DNA of 64,000 nucleotides. Origin: Calditrichaceae bacterium (GTDB lineage: Bacteria > Calditrichota > Calditrichia > RBG-13-44-9 > J075). A program made the translations under genes and the position numbers. Each line of letters starts with the position of its first letter. The first letter of the stretch is position 1. The DNA lies in the NCBI GenBank assembly GCA_013360445.1, contig JABWBP010000004.1, forward strand, positions 41,941 through 105,940, in the 5' to 3' direction. The notes under the pieces are model-generated. The model did not search any database, was not told where the DNA came from, and saw only the letters and a program-made list of their open reading frames with translations. Of the stretch, positions 42,248 through 50,063 are shown piece after piece.

Positions 42248-43192
42248 GTACTTGCACAAGATTACAAGATTTCGGAGATGCGCATGATCGACGTCAGCCC
42301 TAAATTCAATACCTTACGCTACGCGATGGCCAAAGGAACGCTCATCGCTAAAGCGGAGACGATTCACCGGGTAATCGACCGCACCGTGCCCAAGGGCGAC
42401 GTGCTGGAGGTGGCCCGCGCCGCGGGCATCAACGCCGCCAAACGCTGTTCCGATTGGATGGTGTTCTGCCACAATCTTCCTTTAGATTGGATCGACCTGA
42501 AATTTGAATTCGAAGAGGACCGCATCAAAGTATTCGCGGAAGCGAAGGCGATCTGGAAAACCGGGGTGGAAATGGAAGCGCTGGCCGCGGTGGCCGGGGC
42601 GCTGCTGAACATGTACGACATGCTCAAACCGCTGGATGAAGAGCTGGCCATCAGCGACGTAAAGCTGGTAAAAAAGAAGGGCGGAAAGAGCAGTTTCCGA
42701 GACGGCTTTGCGGAACCGCTGCGCGCCGCGGTGCTGGTAATCTCCGACTCCACCTTTGCCGGGCAGCGGGAGGACAAATCCGGCAAGATTATTCAACAAT
42801 TTTTAGAAAAACAGGAAGTGAGCGTGGCGGTGTACGAAGTGCTGCCGGATGAAAAAGAGCAAATCCGGGAGCGATTGATCCAGCTGGCCGACCGGGAAAA
42901 GATCGACCTGCTGTTTACCACCGGCGGCACCGGTTTAGGCCCCCGCGACGTTACCCCGGAAGCCACCCGGGAAGTCATCCACAAGGAAATTCCCGGCATT
43001 GCGGAGGCGCTTCGCAAGCACGGCAAAGAGCGCACCCCCTACGCCATGCTCTCCCGGGAAGTGAGCGGCCTGCGCGGCAACTGCCTGATCGTCAACTTGC
43101 CGGGCAGCTCCAAAGGCGCGCAGGAAAGCATGGAAGCGCTGTTCCCGGGGCTGCTGCACGCCTTCCCGATGATGCGCGGGTTCGGGCATTGA
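42230..43192 (+). CDS. moaCB: Fused MoaC-MoaB/Mog molybdopterin biosynthesis protein
   Basis: 320 residues. The N-terminal half is MoaC (cyclic pyranopterin synthase): AAGINAAKRCSDWMVFCHNL, KTGVEMEALAAVAGALLNMYDM and VKKKGGKS keep the key Lys, His, Glu and Asp residues, though the usual CHPL is CHNL. The second half (about 165-320) is a MoaB/MogA-type domain: AAVLVISDSTFAGQREDKSG, LLFTTGGTGLGPRDVTPEAT and NLPGSSKGAQESMEALFPGL. MoaC acts after MoaA; MoaB/Mog adenylates molybdopterin for Mo insertion. The ATG at 42230 lies in a repeat arm; ATGs at 42278 and 42284 (after GGAG) are alternatives, but EPFNHV resembles the usual LTHI start of MoaC. Confidence 0.92.
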   Translation: MEPFNHVLAQDYKISEMRMIDVSPKFNTLRYAMAKGTLIAKAETIHRVIDRTVPKGDVLEVARAAGINAAKRCSDWMVFCHNLPLDWIDLKFEFEEDRIKVFAEAKAIWKTGVEMEALAAVAGALLNMYDMLKPLDEELAISDVKLVKKKGGKSSFRDGFAEPLRAAVLVISDSTFAGQREDKSGKIIQQFLEKQEVSVAVYEVLPDEKEQIRERLIQLADREKIDLLFTTGGTGLGPRDVTPEATREVIHKEIPGIAEALRKHGKERTPYAMLSREVSGLRGNCLIVNLPGSSKGAQESMEALFPGLLHAFPMMRGFGH

Positions 43193-43200
43193 AACCGTGT

Positions 43201-43250
43201 TGCCGTGCGAAGGTGTGCAGGTATTTTCCGAAGGAACCGCTTCGCGGCAA
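43201..43250. repeat. Hairpin with the CCGAAGGAACC word
   Basis: TGCCGTGCGAAG at the left pairs with CTTCGCGGCA at the right. The inner CCGAAGGAACCGCTTCGCGG (43228-43247) differs at two positions from the core of the nested hairpin at 21020-21039. It lies between the convergent moaCB and 82-residue genes. Confidence 0.6.
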
Positions 43251-43254
43251 GTGT

Positions 43255-43503
43255 TCAGGTTGAGGACGCAGCCGGGCGAAAAAGCATTTTTTCCCGCAGC
43301 TTTGCCCTCACCGCGCCGGCAGGGGCCAGGGTCTCTCCGAAGGGTTGCTTTCTTCCGTAAAATGCCTTGACGGGAACCAGGTAGCGATCCGGGATCCCCG
43401 ATTCGGCGATTTCCCGGGCAGCATCCAGGGTGAGACACCCGGAAATGATCTGCTTATCCCGGCACCAGGCCGCGGGAATATGAATATAATGTTCCGTTTT
43501 CAT
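43255..43503 (-). CDS. Small conserved-looking hypothetical protein
   Basis: 82 residues. I accept it as a gene because AAGGAG lies seven bases before the ATG at 43503 and the gap it fills has no other content. The sequence (IHIPAAWCRDKQIISGCLTL, then DAAREIAESGIPDRYLVPVK) shows no signal peptide or motif I recognise. It is convergent with moaCB and divergent from the flavoprotein gene. Function unknown. Confidence 0.5.
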   Translation of the reverse strand: MKTEHYIHIPAAWCRDKQIISGCLTLDAAREIAESGIPDRYLVPVKAFYGRKQPFGETLAPAGAVRAKLREKMLFRPAASST

Positions 43504-43679
43504 GCCATCTCCTTATGGATGATTCTCCAATCGGCGTTACTCATCGTTTTTCTGCGCTTTTCATTTCGCTCGAATTTTACCATTTGGAATTTGCAGTTTC
43601 GTTTCGGACACTTTAAGGGAGTGTTTCATAATCATATAAACAACCTGGTGGTCTAAAACGGTTCTGAAAGAGGTTTGAA

Positions 43680-44630
43680 ATGGCGGGCAAAATGGGGCAA
43701 AGCAGAATTACCCGGGATTTAGTAATCGTTGGCGGGGGGCCGGCGGGGATGAGCGCGGCGCTGGTTGCCGCCGGAAACGGGGTGGACACCCTGCTGTTAG
43801 AAGGCGGGGAACAGTTGGGCGGGCAGGTTTTCCGGCAAATCGACGACCCGGTGCCGGATTTGCTCGGCCACTTTACCATTTCCGGCCCGGATCTGGTGAA
43901 AAAATTCGTGGCGCACCTTCAGCAGCAACAGGTCGAATATCGTACCGGGATTCGAGTGCTCCGGGTATCTCGGCAATCAGCACATTTGGCCTTGAAAACC
44001 GGGGAAGGCAGCGAGATTCTTGCCCGCCGGGTGCTGCTGGCTACCGGGGCAGTTCCCCGCACCCTGAAGGTGGCCGGGGAACACCTCGCCGAGGCCGGTT
44101 CGGCGCGCAAAGAGATCGAGCGCTTCCGCGGCAATCGGGTGGTCATCGTGGGCGGGGGGGACGAAGCCGCGGAGACCGCGGTGCGCCTGGCGGAAGCCGG
44201 GGCGCAGGTGCAAATGCTGGTGCGCGCGGGATTGCGGGCGCGGCGGAGATTCCGCTCCCGCCTGTTAGAAACCCCCGGCATCGAAATTTTAGCCGGGGAG
44301 CAGGCGGCCGCGTTAGTGGGGAAGGAGCGGCTGGAGGCGGTAAAGCTGATTTCCGGGAAATTATTGCCCGCGGAGGTTTGTTTTATCCGCATCGGGGTGG
44401 AGGTGCAATTGCCGGATATCCTTCCCCCGCTGGCCCGCCATCCCGATGGCCGGGTGGCGGTGGATGAGGCGGGCAGAACCTCCGTGAAGGGTATTTTCGC
44501 CGCCGGGGACATTACCGTTCCCCCGGAGCGCCGCTACATCTCGGCAGCCATCGGCCAGGGAGCCGCGGCGGCCAGAATGGTAGAGGCGGAGTTGGAGGAA
44601 GAGGAGCAGCAGCAGGGGCAGGAGCAGTAA
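43680..44630 (+). CDS. Thioredoxin-reductase-like FAD/NAD(P)H oxidoreductase
   Basis: 316 residues. DLVIVGGGPAGMSAALVAA binds FAD, VVIVGGGDEAAETAVRLAE binds NAD(P)H, and SVKGIFAAGDI is the C-terminal FAD motif. The redox-active CxxC of thioredoxin reductase is missing, which points to the ferredoxin/flavodoxin-NADP reductase branch or an uncharacterised relative. The last ten residues (EEEQQQGQEQ) are encoded by GAGCAGCAGCAGGGGCAGGA words of a repeat arm, including the stop CAGTAA, so the tail was added by that element. Convergent with yhbY. Confidence 0.85.
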   Translation: MAGKMGQSRITRDLVIVGGGPAGMSAALVAAGNGVDTLLLEGGEQLGGQVFRQIDDPVPDLLGHFTISGPDLVKKFVAHLQQQQVEYRTGIRVLRVSRQSAHLALKTGEGSEILARRVLLATGAVPRTLKVAGEHLAEAGSARKEIERFRGNRVVIVGGGDEAAETAVRLAEAGAQVQMLVRAGLRARRRFRSRLLETPGIEILAGEQAAALVGKERLEAVKLISGKLLPAEVCFIRIGVEVQLPDILPPLARHPDGRVAVDEAGRTSVKGIFAAGDITVPPERRYISAAIGQGAAAARMVEAELEEEEQQQGQEQ

Positions 44631-44730
44631 GCAGTGGGCAGTAGTCAGTAAGCAACCGGATGTTCGACATTGCCCACTGCCCCTGGTTACTGCGCCTGCT
44701 CCTGCCACCGCCCCTGCTACTGTTCCTCCG
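44596..44730. repeat. GGGGCAG/CAGTAG word-repeat hairpin between convergent genes
   Basis: The left arm (44596-44656) includes GAGCAGCAGCAGGGGCAGGA and GCAGTGGGCAGTAGTCAGTA. The right arm (44669-44730) includes TGCCCACTGCCCCTGG and CCTGCTCCTGCCACCGCCCC. It covers the ends and stop codons of both the flavoprotein gene and yhbY. Confidence 0.75.
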
Positions 44731-44992
44731 GAAGGGGCCGGTAAAGCAGGATGGTATTGCCGAGTATTTGCACCAGCTCCGAGCGGGTTTTGCGGCAGAG
44801 GATATCGGCGACCTCCTGTTTCTCCAGGGGGCAGTTTTCCTGCAATTTGATTTTGACCAGTTCTTTGGTGTTGAAAGAATTTTCCAATGCTTTCAAAGTA
44901 CCTTCGGAAATGCCCTCTTTGCCAACCCAGATTTCCGTTCTGAGTTGGTTGCCTTGCGCCCGCAGGGCTCTTTTCTCTTTTCCGCTAAGCAT
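44717..44992 (-). CDS. yhbY: YhbY/CRS1-type RNA-binding protein
   Basis: 91 residues, the usual length. KRALRAQGNQLRTEIWVGKEG, then ELVKIKLQENCPLEK and LVQILGNTILLYRP follow the CRM-domain pattern with a GxxG-like loop. E. coli YhbY binds pre-50S ribosomal particles. The protein ends PLPEEQ, where the final Gln and the TAG stop are part of a CAGTAGCAGGGG repeat arm shared with the convergent flavoprotein gene. Confidence 0.92.
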   Translation of the reverse strand: MLSGKEKRALRAQGNQLRTEIWVGKEGISEGTLKALENSFNTKELVKIKLQENCPLEKQEVADILCRKTRSELVQILGNTILLYRPLPEEQ

Positions 44993-45266
44993 TCAAACCT
45001 TTCTTTTTTCTAAATGAACGGCAAATATAGACACGATCCCGATTTCAATGCAAGGGCGAATCGGCGCGAGAAACTTATCCGATCGAAGCGTCGGGTAGCT
45101 CCCGCTGCCGGATAATTCCACATCAAAAACTTCAGTCATCAATATTCCGGCCTGAGAGGATTTTTACTCCCGCTTTCTCTATGAGTGAAGAAGCAAGGAT
45201 GGCGAGACGTGTTCACCAGGGATAAAGGTTGAATGAAGCTTACAAGACCAAGGGGAGTTCGATAGA

Positions 45267-45698
45267 ATGGCGCTCGGCAATCCGGCAACCGGCAAGATTT
45301 TGCGCGTTGATAATGCAGAAACGCTGAATTTCCTGAGAGAATCTTATTGGAAGAGCAAGATAGATGGCAGCCCCTTCTCCGAAATTACCCTCCAGTTCAA
45401 AAACCTGCCCCCTGACCGGGCGCAGATTTTCCAGGCCAAATTAAACGACTATTATTTTGAGTGCGGGTGCGGCATGGGATCGATTTTCCTCGCCCTGGCC
45501 ATCTTGTTTCTCATTATCCTGCCGTTTGTTTCCGGGGTGAGCTACTTCCCGCCAGGCTGGAAGGACGTTGCCGCCGGGTTGGGTATCCTCATTGGAAGCG
45601 CGCTTATCGGAAGGCTGTCAGGATTGGCCCGCTCCTACCGGAAACTAATTCACCTGAGTTCTCAATTACGCTCATCGCTCCGGGAGACGGAAGCCTGA
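45267..45698 (+). CDS. Small two-helix membrane protein next to the metzincin gene
   Basis: 143 residues; start behind GGGGAG. An N-terminal soluble part of about 70 residues ends in YYFECGCGMGS. Two membrane helices follow (about 73-92 and 97-117), and then a short basic tail (GLARSYRKLIHLSSQLRSSL). No family was recognised. The next gene starts 36 bp downstream on the same strand and encodes a membrane-anchored protease, so the two probably act together. Possible roles, which are guesses, are a partner, activator or substrate. Confidence 0.65.
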   Translation: MALGNPATGKILRVDNAETLNFLRESYWKSKIDGSPFSEITLQFKNLPPDRAQIFQAKLNDYYFECGCGMGSIFLALAILFLIILPFVSGVSYFPPGWKDVAAGLGILIGSALIGRLSGLARSYRKLIHLSSQLRSSLRETEA

Positions 45699-45734
45699 GC
45701 TTTAACCCTTCATTTAATTTCAAGAGGTAAAACT

Positions 45735-46673
45735 ATGGCACAGGTTTGCAAAGAATATAAAAAACTGGTCGAAGAAAAGGTCGAGAAACCTATCGACGAG
45801 TGGGTGGAGAAGACCGTGCAGCGCTGCAAGCAGCGGAAGTGCAAATGGTGGTGCGCCTGCTGCAATAAATGGTTCTGCTGGCTGGAAACCATCTTCGTGC
45901 TGGTAGTGCGCTGGGTGGTGGTCACGGTGCTCAAGTGGGTTACTTACGTGATCTGCGAGGTGGTAACGTTTATCGTGAATTTTCTGGCCACCTTTATCGG
46001 GCTGATCCTTTCCATCCCGATCCTGGGACGGCTGATAAACTGGATCTGGAAGCTCATTCTGGAGATCGTCTGGACCATCGTCGGCATCCTGGATATCATC
46101 GCCGGAATACTGGGAATCAAACTTCCCAAAAAGCTGCGGCTCTGCTTTCTGATTCTCAGCGATAAAGAGCGGGCCATGGCCACCGCGGAGAGCCTCCAAA
46201 AATCCATTGAATCCGCAAAACAAATCTACAAAAAAGAAGCTAACGTCAAGATCAAAGTTTCCCATATTGAAACCTTGAAAGACTCCCCGGATAACGCGCT
46301 GGATACCCACTGCGACGCCGGGGCGTTGGGCGACGACCTCTGGACCGCCGGAACCTATTTTGAAAACAACAGCAACGTACATTGCTTCGACAGCGCCTTT
46401 TTGCGATTGATCGGCTACGCCGCGCCGGTGGTCGTTTTCGTGGTTCGCGACGTGGAGGGCAAACAAGGGTGCTCCCTGGGACCATTGGTGGATTACGTGA
46501 CCATCGAAGGCCCGGATGGATTCTGCCTCGCCCATGAGGTGGGGCACGCCTGCTCGCTCTGGCATTACGACGATGATCCGGACAACCTGATGTTCCCCAG
46601 CTGCGGGGGCACAAAATTGAAAAAGTGGCAATGGATCATTCTGCGGCGCTCCCGCCACGTTACCTACTTGTAA
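45735..46673 (+). CDS. Membrane-anchored metzincin-like zinc protease with Cys-rich N-terminus
   Basis: 312 residues. A basic, Cys-rich segment (Cys at 31, 36, 40, 42, 43 and 48) precedes a long hydrophobic part with two or three helices (about 49-130). The C-terminal domain holds AHEVGHACSLWH, that is HExxHxxSxxH at 267-277, and a Met-turn DNLMFPSC (Met286). This is the metzincin zinc site with Ser in place of the usual Gly. The full domain seems reduced compared with known metzincins. The start has AGAGG eight bases ahead. A continuous frame on the opposite strand is a shadow. Substrate unknown. Confidence 0.75.
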   Translation: MAQVCKEYKKLVEEKVEKPIDEWVEKTVQRCKQRKCKWWCACCNKWFCWLETIFVLVVRWVVVTVLKWVTYVICEVVTFIVNFLATFIGLILSIPILGRLINWIWKLILEIVWTIVGILDIIAGILGIKLPKKLRLCFLILSDKERAMATAESLQKSIESAKQIYKKEANVKIKVSHIETLKDSPDNALDTHCDAGALGDDLWTAGTYFENNSNVHCFDSAFLRLIGYAAPVVVFVVRDVEGKQGCSLGPLVDYVTIEGPDGFCLAHEVGHACSLWHYDDDPDNLMFPSCGGTKLKKWQWIILRRSRHVTYL

Positions 46674-46719
46674 TTTGGGTGTGCTGAATCAGCGCTGAGT
46701 AAACTCCACAGAACTTTAT

Positions 46720-46818
46720 GGCACGCGGATCACGCGGATAATCCAGATTTGCACGGATTTCGAATATTTTATAATTTTTTTCCGTGTAAATCCGGGTTAG
46801 CCGTGTCGTCCGCGCGCC
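46720..46818. repeat. Inverted repeat of CACGCGGAT words
   Basis: Left arm GGCACGCGGATCACGCGGAT and on to 46758; right arm CCGTGTAAATCCGGGTTAGC and on to 46818. Read on the other strand the right arm has GATTTACACGG and GGCGCGCGG, so the arms pair imperfectly. It lies between the metzincin and comF genes (convergent). Confidence 0.6.
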
Positions 46819-46901
46819 ATTTTTGCTCCAAAGGGAGGTATTGCCCGTTCAGGGCTACCGTAGCTTTCAAACCGGCTCAGGCAGCGAGCCAGGCAGGAAC
46901 C

Positions 46902-47618
46902 TTACTCCCCATGCACCGGCGTCGCCAGGGCCATGCCGGTTACCCGTTTCGCTCCCCGTTCTTTCAATACCCGGGCGCATTCGTTCAGAGTCGCGCCGGT
47001 GGTAACCACGTCATCCACCAGGATCACCGCGCGATCCGCCAGGGGAATTTCTTCCCCCACCGCAAAAGCATTTTTGACGTTGAGTTTCCGTCTCATGCGA
47101 TTCAGGCGGGTTTGGCTGGAGGTATAGCGCCGGCGCACCAGCAGGTTTTCAACAATCTCGTTTTCAAGATTTTCAAAGATACCCCGGGCAATTAACGCGC
47201 TCTGGTTGTACTCCCGTTCTTTGGCTCGCAGGGGATGGAGCGGCACCGGCAGCACCAGAGCTTCCCCGGCGGATTGCAACTGCGTCGATAAAATATGCCC
47301 GGCATACCCGCCCACGCGCATCCCCTGACGGGGCATCTTTTGATATTTGATCGAGTGCAAAAGCGCCCGGATCACCTCGCTGAATTCGAATGCGATCCAC
47401 AAATCGTCGAGGTAGCAGGGGTGCAGCCGGTTGAGGATGTGGATTTGCGGGAAATCTTCCGGAAGAGGGGTGAGGGAGTTCAGGCAGTTTGGGCAAACGA
47501 GCGGGAGGGCGGTGGGCGATTCCAGCATGGCCTGGCAGCCTAAGCAGAGCGGCGGGAAGAACAAATCCGCCAAAAACCGGCCCCAGCGCTTGAACGGGAG
47601 GGTGAAATCCATTCTCAT
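46902..47618 (-). CDS. comF: ComF-family phosphoribosyltransferase-like protein
   Basis: 238 residues. FPPLCLGC and LVCPNC form the N-terminal zinc-binding pairs. LLHSIKYQKMPRQG, VLPVPLHPLRAKEREYNQSA and VILVDDVVTTGATLNECARVL (PRPP-binding loop) are typical ComF/GntX landmarks. It is needed for DNA uptake in competent bacteria and otherwise of unclear function. I use the ATG at 47618; a GTG one codon upstream and an ATG at 47612 are possible. Stands alone, convergent with the metzincin pair. Confidence 0.92.
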   Translation of the reverse strand: MRMDFTLPFKRWGRFLADLFFPPLCLGCQAMLESPTALPLVCPNCLNSLTPLPEDFPQIHILNRLHPCYLDDLWIAFEFSEVIRALLHSIKYQKMPRQGMRVGGYAGHILSTQLQSAGEALVLPVPLHPLRAKEREYNQSALIARGIFENLENEIVENLLVRRRYTSSQTRLNRMRRKLNVKNAFAVGEEIPLADRAVILVDDVVTTGATLNECARVLKERGAKRVTGMALATPVHGE

Positions 47619-47785
47619 CACCTGTGGAGAGGGTACGTTTTTAAACGTTGTCAGGTAACCATCTTGACAATGCTACATTTCAAGAATTATTGGGCCCACG
47701 AAACACTCGAAATAAAAATGCTATCCGTGTTCATTTGTGAAAATCTGTGGCTGAATAATAACTTTACAAGGTTGAACTCCACCCA

Positions 47786-48829
47786 TTACTCTTTCAAGGC
47801 ATCTTCCCCAATCTCCTCCATCACCCGCGCCGGCGTGATCTCCCGCATACATTTGAAATGCCCCTTCGGGCAGGACGCCCGCCCGATGTGCGAGCAGGGG
47901 CGGCAGCCCAGCCCGGTGTTTTCTAACACCCGGGCATTGGGGTTGAGGGGAAAGAATCCCAGTTCCTGCACCGTGGAGCCGAAAATGGCAATTTGGGGAA
48001 TCCGGAACGCCGCGGCGGCGTGCATCAGCCCGGAGTCGTTGCTGATAAACAGGGGCGCCCGGCGCATCACCGCGAAGGTTTCTAACAGGGAAAGCTCCCC
48101 GGCGCGGCTTTGCTGGATTTCGTTCCCGGTGCGGCGCTGAATTTCTTTGATGGTCTGCAACTCATCCGGCCCGCCCACCAACAAGGTGCGCCAACCCCGT
48201 TTCTCGTAAAGCGCCCGGATCAATTCCGCATAATAAGGCGCCGGCCAGCGTTTGGTAAAGTGCCGCGCCCCGGGGGCCATCACCACCCGGAAGTTTTTCC
48301 GGCTCAACTCCTGCCAGACCGCCTCCCCCTTTTTTTCCGCCTCCGCGGGGAGATGCAGCTCCGTGCGCAGATCGCCCGGGGAAAGGCCCAGCGGCGCGGC
48401 GGCGCGGAGGTACTTCTCCGCCGCGGAAAGGGGGTGGCCGTACAATCGCCGGTATAAATTGATCTTGAACTTGACCAGCAAGAAGCGCGGAAACTGGTTC
48501 TTGCGGATTTTGTACACCGGGGGACGGTTCGGGAAAGATCTCAGAAAAACGCTGCGGAAGTTGCCGTGCAAATCCAGGATGGCATTGTATCCCGCTTCCC
48601 GGAGGCGCGTTTTCATCATTTTTAGTTCCGCCCGCCCCCCGCGAACATCCAGTTCGAGGATATTGGATAAATGCGGATTGTAGCGCACCAGATCCGCATA
48701 TTCCCGGCGGATCAAAAAATCGATCTGCGCCGCGGGAAAGCGCTCCCGCAGTTGCCGCACCAGCGGCGAGGTGAGAATCACGTCCCCGATGGAGCTCAGG
48801 CGGATGATTAAAAATTTGGCGTTTTTCAT
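47786..48829 (-). CDS. Glycosyltransferase family 9 (heptosyltransferase-like)
   Basis: 347 residues from the ATG at 48829. The N-terminus KFLIIRLSSIGDVILTSPLV is the GT9 start, and DLHGNFRS, VVMAPGARHFTKRWP and LFISNDSGLMHAAAAF follow as in WaaF/WaaC-type enzymes that add heptose to the LPS core. The open frame upstream runs through a repeat arm (reading HFLLATSYFSLATYHFSLL), which is not credible coding sequence. With waaA at 34.7 kb it supports an LPS outer membrane. Confidence 0.92.
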   Translation of the reverse strand: MKNAKFLIIRLSSIGDVILTSPLVRQLRERFPAAQIDFLIRREYADLVRYNPHLSNILELDVRGGRAELKMMKTRLREAGYNAILDLHGNFRSVFLRSFPNRPPVYKIRKNQFPRFLLVKFKINLYRRLYGHPLSAAEKYLRAAAPLGLSPGDLRTELHLPAEAEKKGEAVWQELSRKNFRVVMAPGARHFTKRWPAPYYAELIRALYEKRGWRTLLVGGPDELQTIKEIQRRTGNEIQQSRAGELSLLETFAVMRRAPLFISNDSGLMHAAAAFRIPQIAIFGSTVQELGFFPLNPNARVLENTGLGCRPCSHIGRASCPKGHFKCMREITPARVMEEIGEDALKE

Positions 48830-49018
48830 GTAAGTAAGAAGTGAGAAGTGGTAAGTTGCGAGTGAGAAGTAAGAAGTGGCAAGTAAGAAGTGGACGTTAC
48901 AACCGCTGGTCCAGCCTTGCTCCAAAGGAGTTATTCCGTAACGGGATAGACTTTCTCACCTCTTAATCCCCGGCTGCAACTTCTCACTTGCAACTTGCCA
49001 CTTCTTACTTCTCACTCT
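48830..49018. repeat. Word-repeat hairpin, AAGTGAGAAGT family
   Basis: The left arm (48830-48893) has AAGTAAGAAGTGAGAAGTGG and similar units. The right arm (48975-49018) has CACTTGCAACTTGCCACTTC and on. The 80-bp loop has a smaller pair GTTAC...GTAAC and a CTCCAAAGGAG palindrome. The right arm holds the last codons and the stop (AAGTAA) of apbE, and the left arm abuts the start of the GT9 gene. Confidence 0.75.
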
Positions 49019-50060
49019 CTTCCGCCAGGGAGGTAAATTTCTCCCTCACGCCGGCGGAAAGGTAGGTTTGCAGGGAGTCGTTGCCATCCCGGTAAATGAT
49101 CAATCCCTGCAATTCCGGGTGGGACTCGATGAACTCCCTCCCCCGCTCGCGCCCCATCACAAAAACGGCGGTCGAAAGGCCGTCCGCGGTAATGGCGTCG
49201 GGGGCGATGATGGAGACCGCCGCCACGTCATCGGCGGGATAGCCGGTTTGCGGATTCAGAATATGATGGTAGCGCTGCCCGTTCTCTATAAAATAGAATT
49301 GATAATCGCCGGAAGTAGAAACCCCGCAGCTGCGCCCTAGGGGAAATTGCCCCCAGAACTGCCCTTCCCGTCGGGGATGGCGCACGAAAATTTGGATGTC
49401 TTCTTCATGGTTCCACTCGATGCCGAGGTTCCCTCCCGCGTCGATGATGAAATTCCGCATCCCCTGCCCGCGCAACACCCTCCGCGCCATTTCCACCGCA
49501 AAACCTTTGCTGATTCCGCCCAAATCCAGTTCCACGCCCGCGGGCAGCAACAGTCGGGAGGAATCCAGACTCACGCGCTGGTATCCGGTTTTTCCCAGCG
49601 CCTCCTGAATGCGCTCTGGCGCGGGTACCGCGGCGCTGTCGGTATCGAAGCCCCAGAGCCGGAACACCGGCCAGAGGGTGAAATCGAAGGCTCCCCCGGT
49701 TTCCTGCGCTGCCTCCATTGCCCGGGAGAGCAGCTCGTAAAAGCGGCGATCGGGGAGAAATTCCCGGGCTTCCCCGCTGCGCCGGTTGAGCACGCCCACG
49801 GTGGAGGCGGAATCGTAGGGATTGGTCAGCGTTTCCACTTCCCGGATGGCGTCGAACCCGGCGCTGATGGCCCGGTTGATGGCCGCGGGGTCCATGTCCA
49901 CGTCGTAACTGGTGATGGTCACGTAAGTGCCTAACAGGATTTGCCGCTGCGAAACCGGCTCGCGGTAGGACTCGCCGCAGCCGGCGGCGAGCAGGATAAC
50001 AAGGAACGAGGCGCATGCACTATGCCACACTATTTTCCGTAAGCGGGATGCAATATTCAT
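49005..50060 (-). CDS. apbE: FAD:protein FMN transferase (ApbE family lipoprotein)
   Basis: 351 residues with a lipoprotein signal (FLVILLAAGC). LGTYVTITSYDVD, FDFTLWPVFRLWGF, VELDLGGISKGFAVE (flavin site), FIIDAGGNLGIEW and the metal-binding ITADGLSTAVFVMG match ApbE. It attaches FMN covalently to Thr of partner flavoproteins such as Nqr/Rnf subunits in the periplasm; none is in the window. The final residues EESEK and the stop lie in the AAGTAAGAAG repeat arm. It starts three bases after the polyprenyl synthetase stop, so the two are probably cotranscribed. Confidence 0.95.
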   Translation of the reverse strand: MNIASRLRKIVWHSACASFLVILLAAGCGESYREPVSQRQILLGTYVTITSYDVDMDPAAINRAISAGFDAIREVETLTNPYDSASTVGVLNRRSGEAREFLPDRRFYELLSRAMEAAQETGGAFDFTLWPVFRLWGFDTDSAAVPAPERIQEALGKTGYQRVSLDSSRLLLPAGVELDLGGISKGFAVEMARRVLRGQGMRNFIIDAGGNLGIEWNHEEDIQIFVRHPRREGQFWGQFPLGRSCGVSTSGDYQFYFIENGQRYHHILNPQTGYPADDVAAVSIIAPDAITADGLSTAVFVMGRERGREFIESHPELQGLIIYRDGNDSLQTYLSAGVREKFTSLAEESEK

Positions 50061-50063
50061 GGC

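Noticed and set aside
45720..46658. A 312-codon frame on the minus strand opposite the metzincin gene
   Set aside because: It has no ribosome site or recognisable motif. The plus-strand frame has a zinc site, a Met-turn and plausible membrane segments, so the minus frame is a shadow.
48830..48925. Upstream extension of the GT9 gene
   Set aside because: It is the translation of an AAGTGAG repeat arm; the GT9 family start is at 48829.
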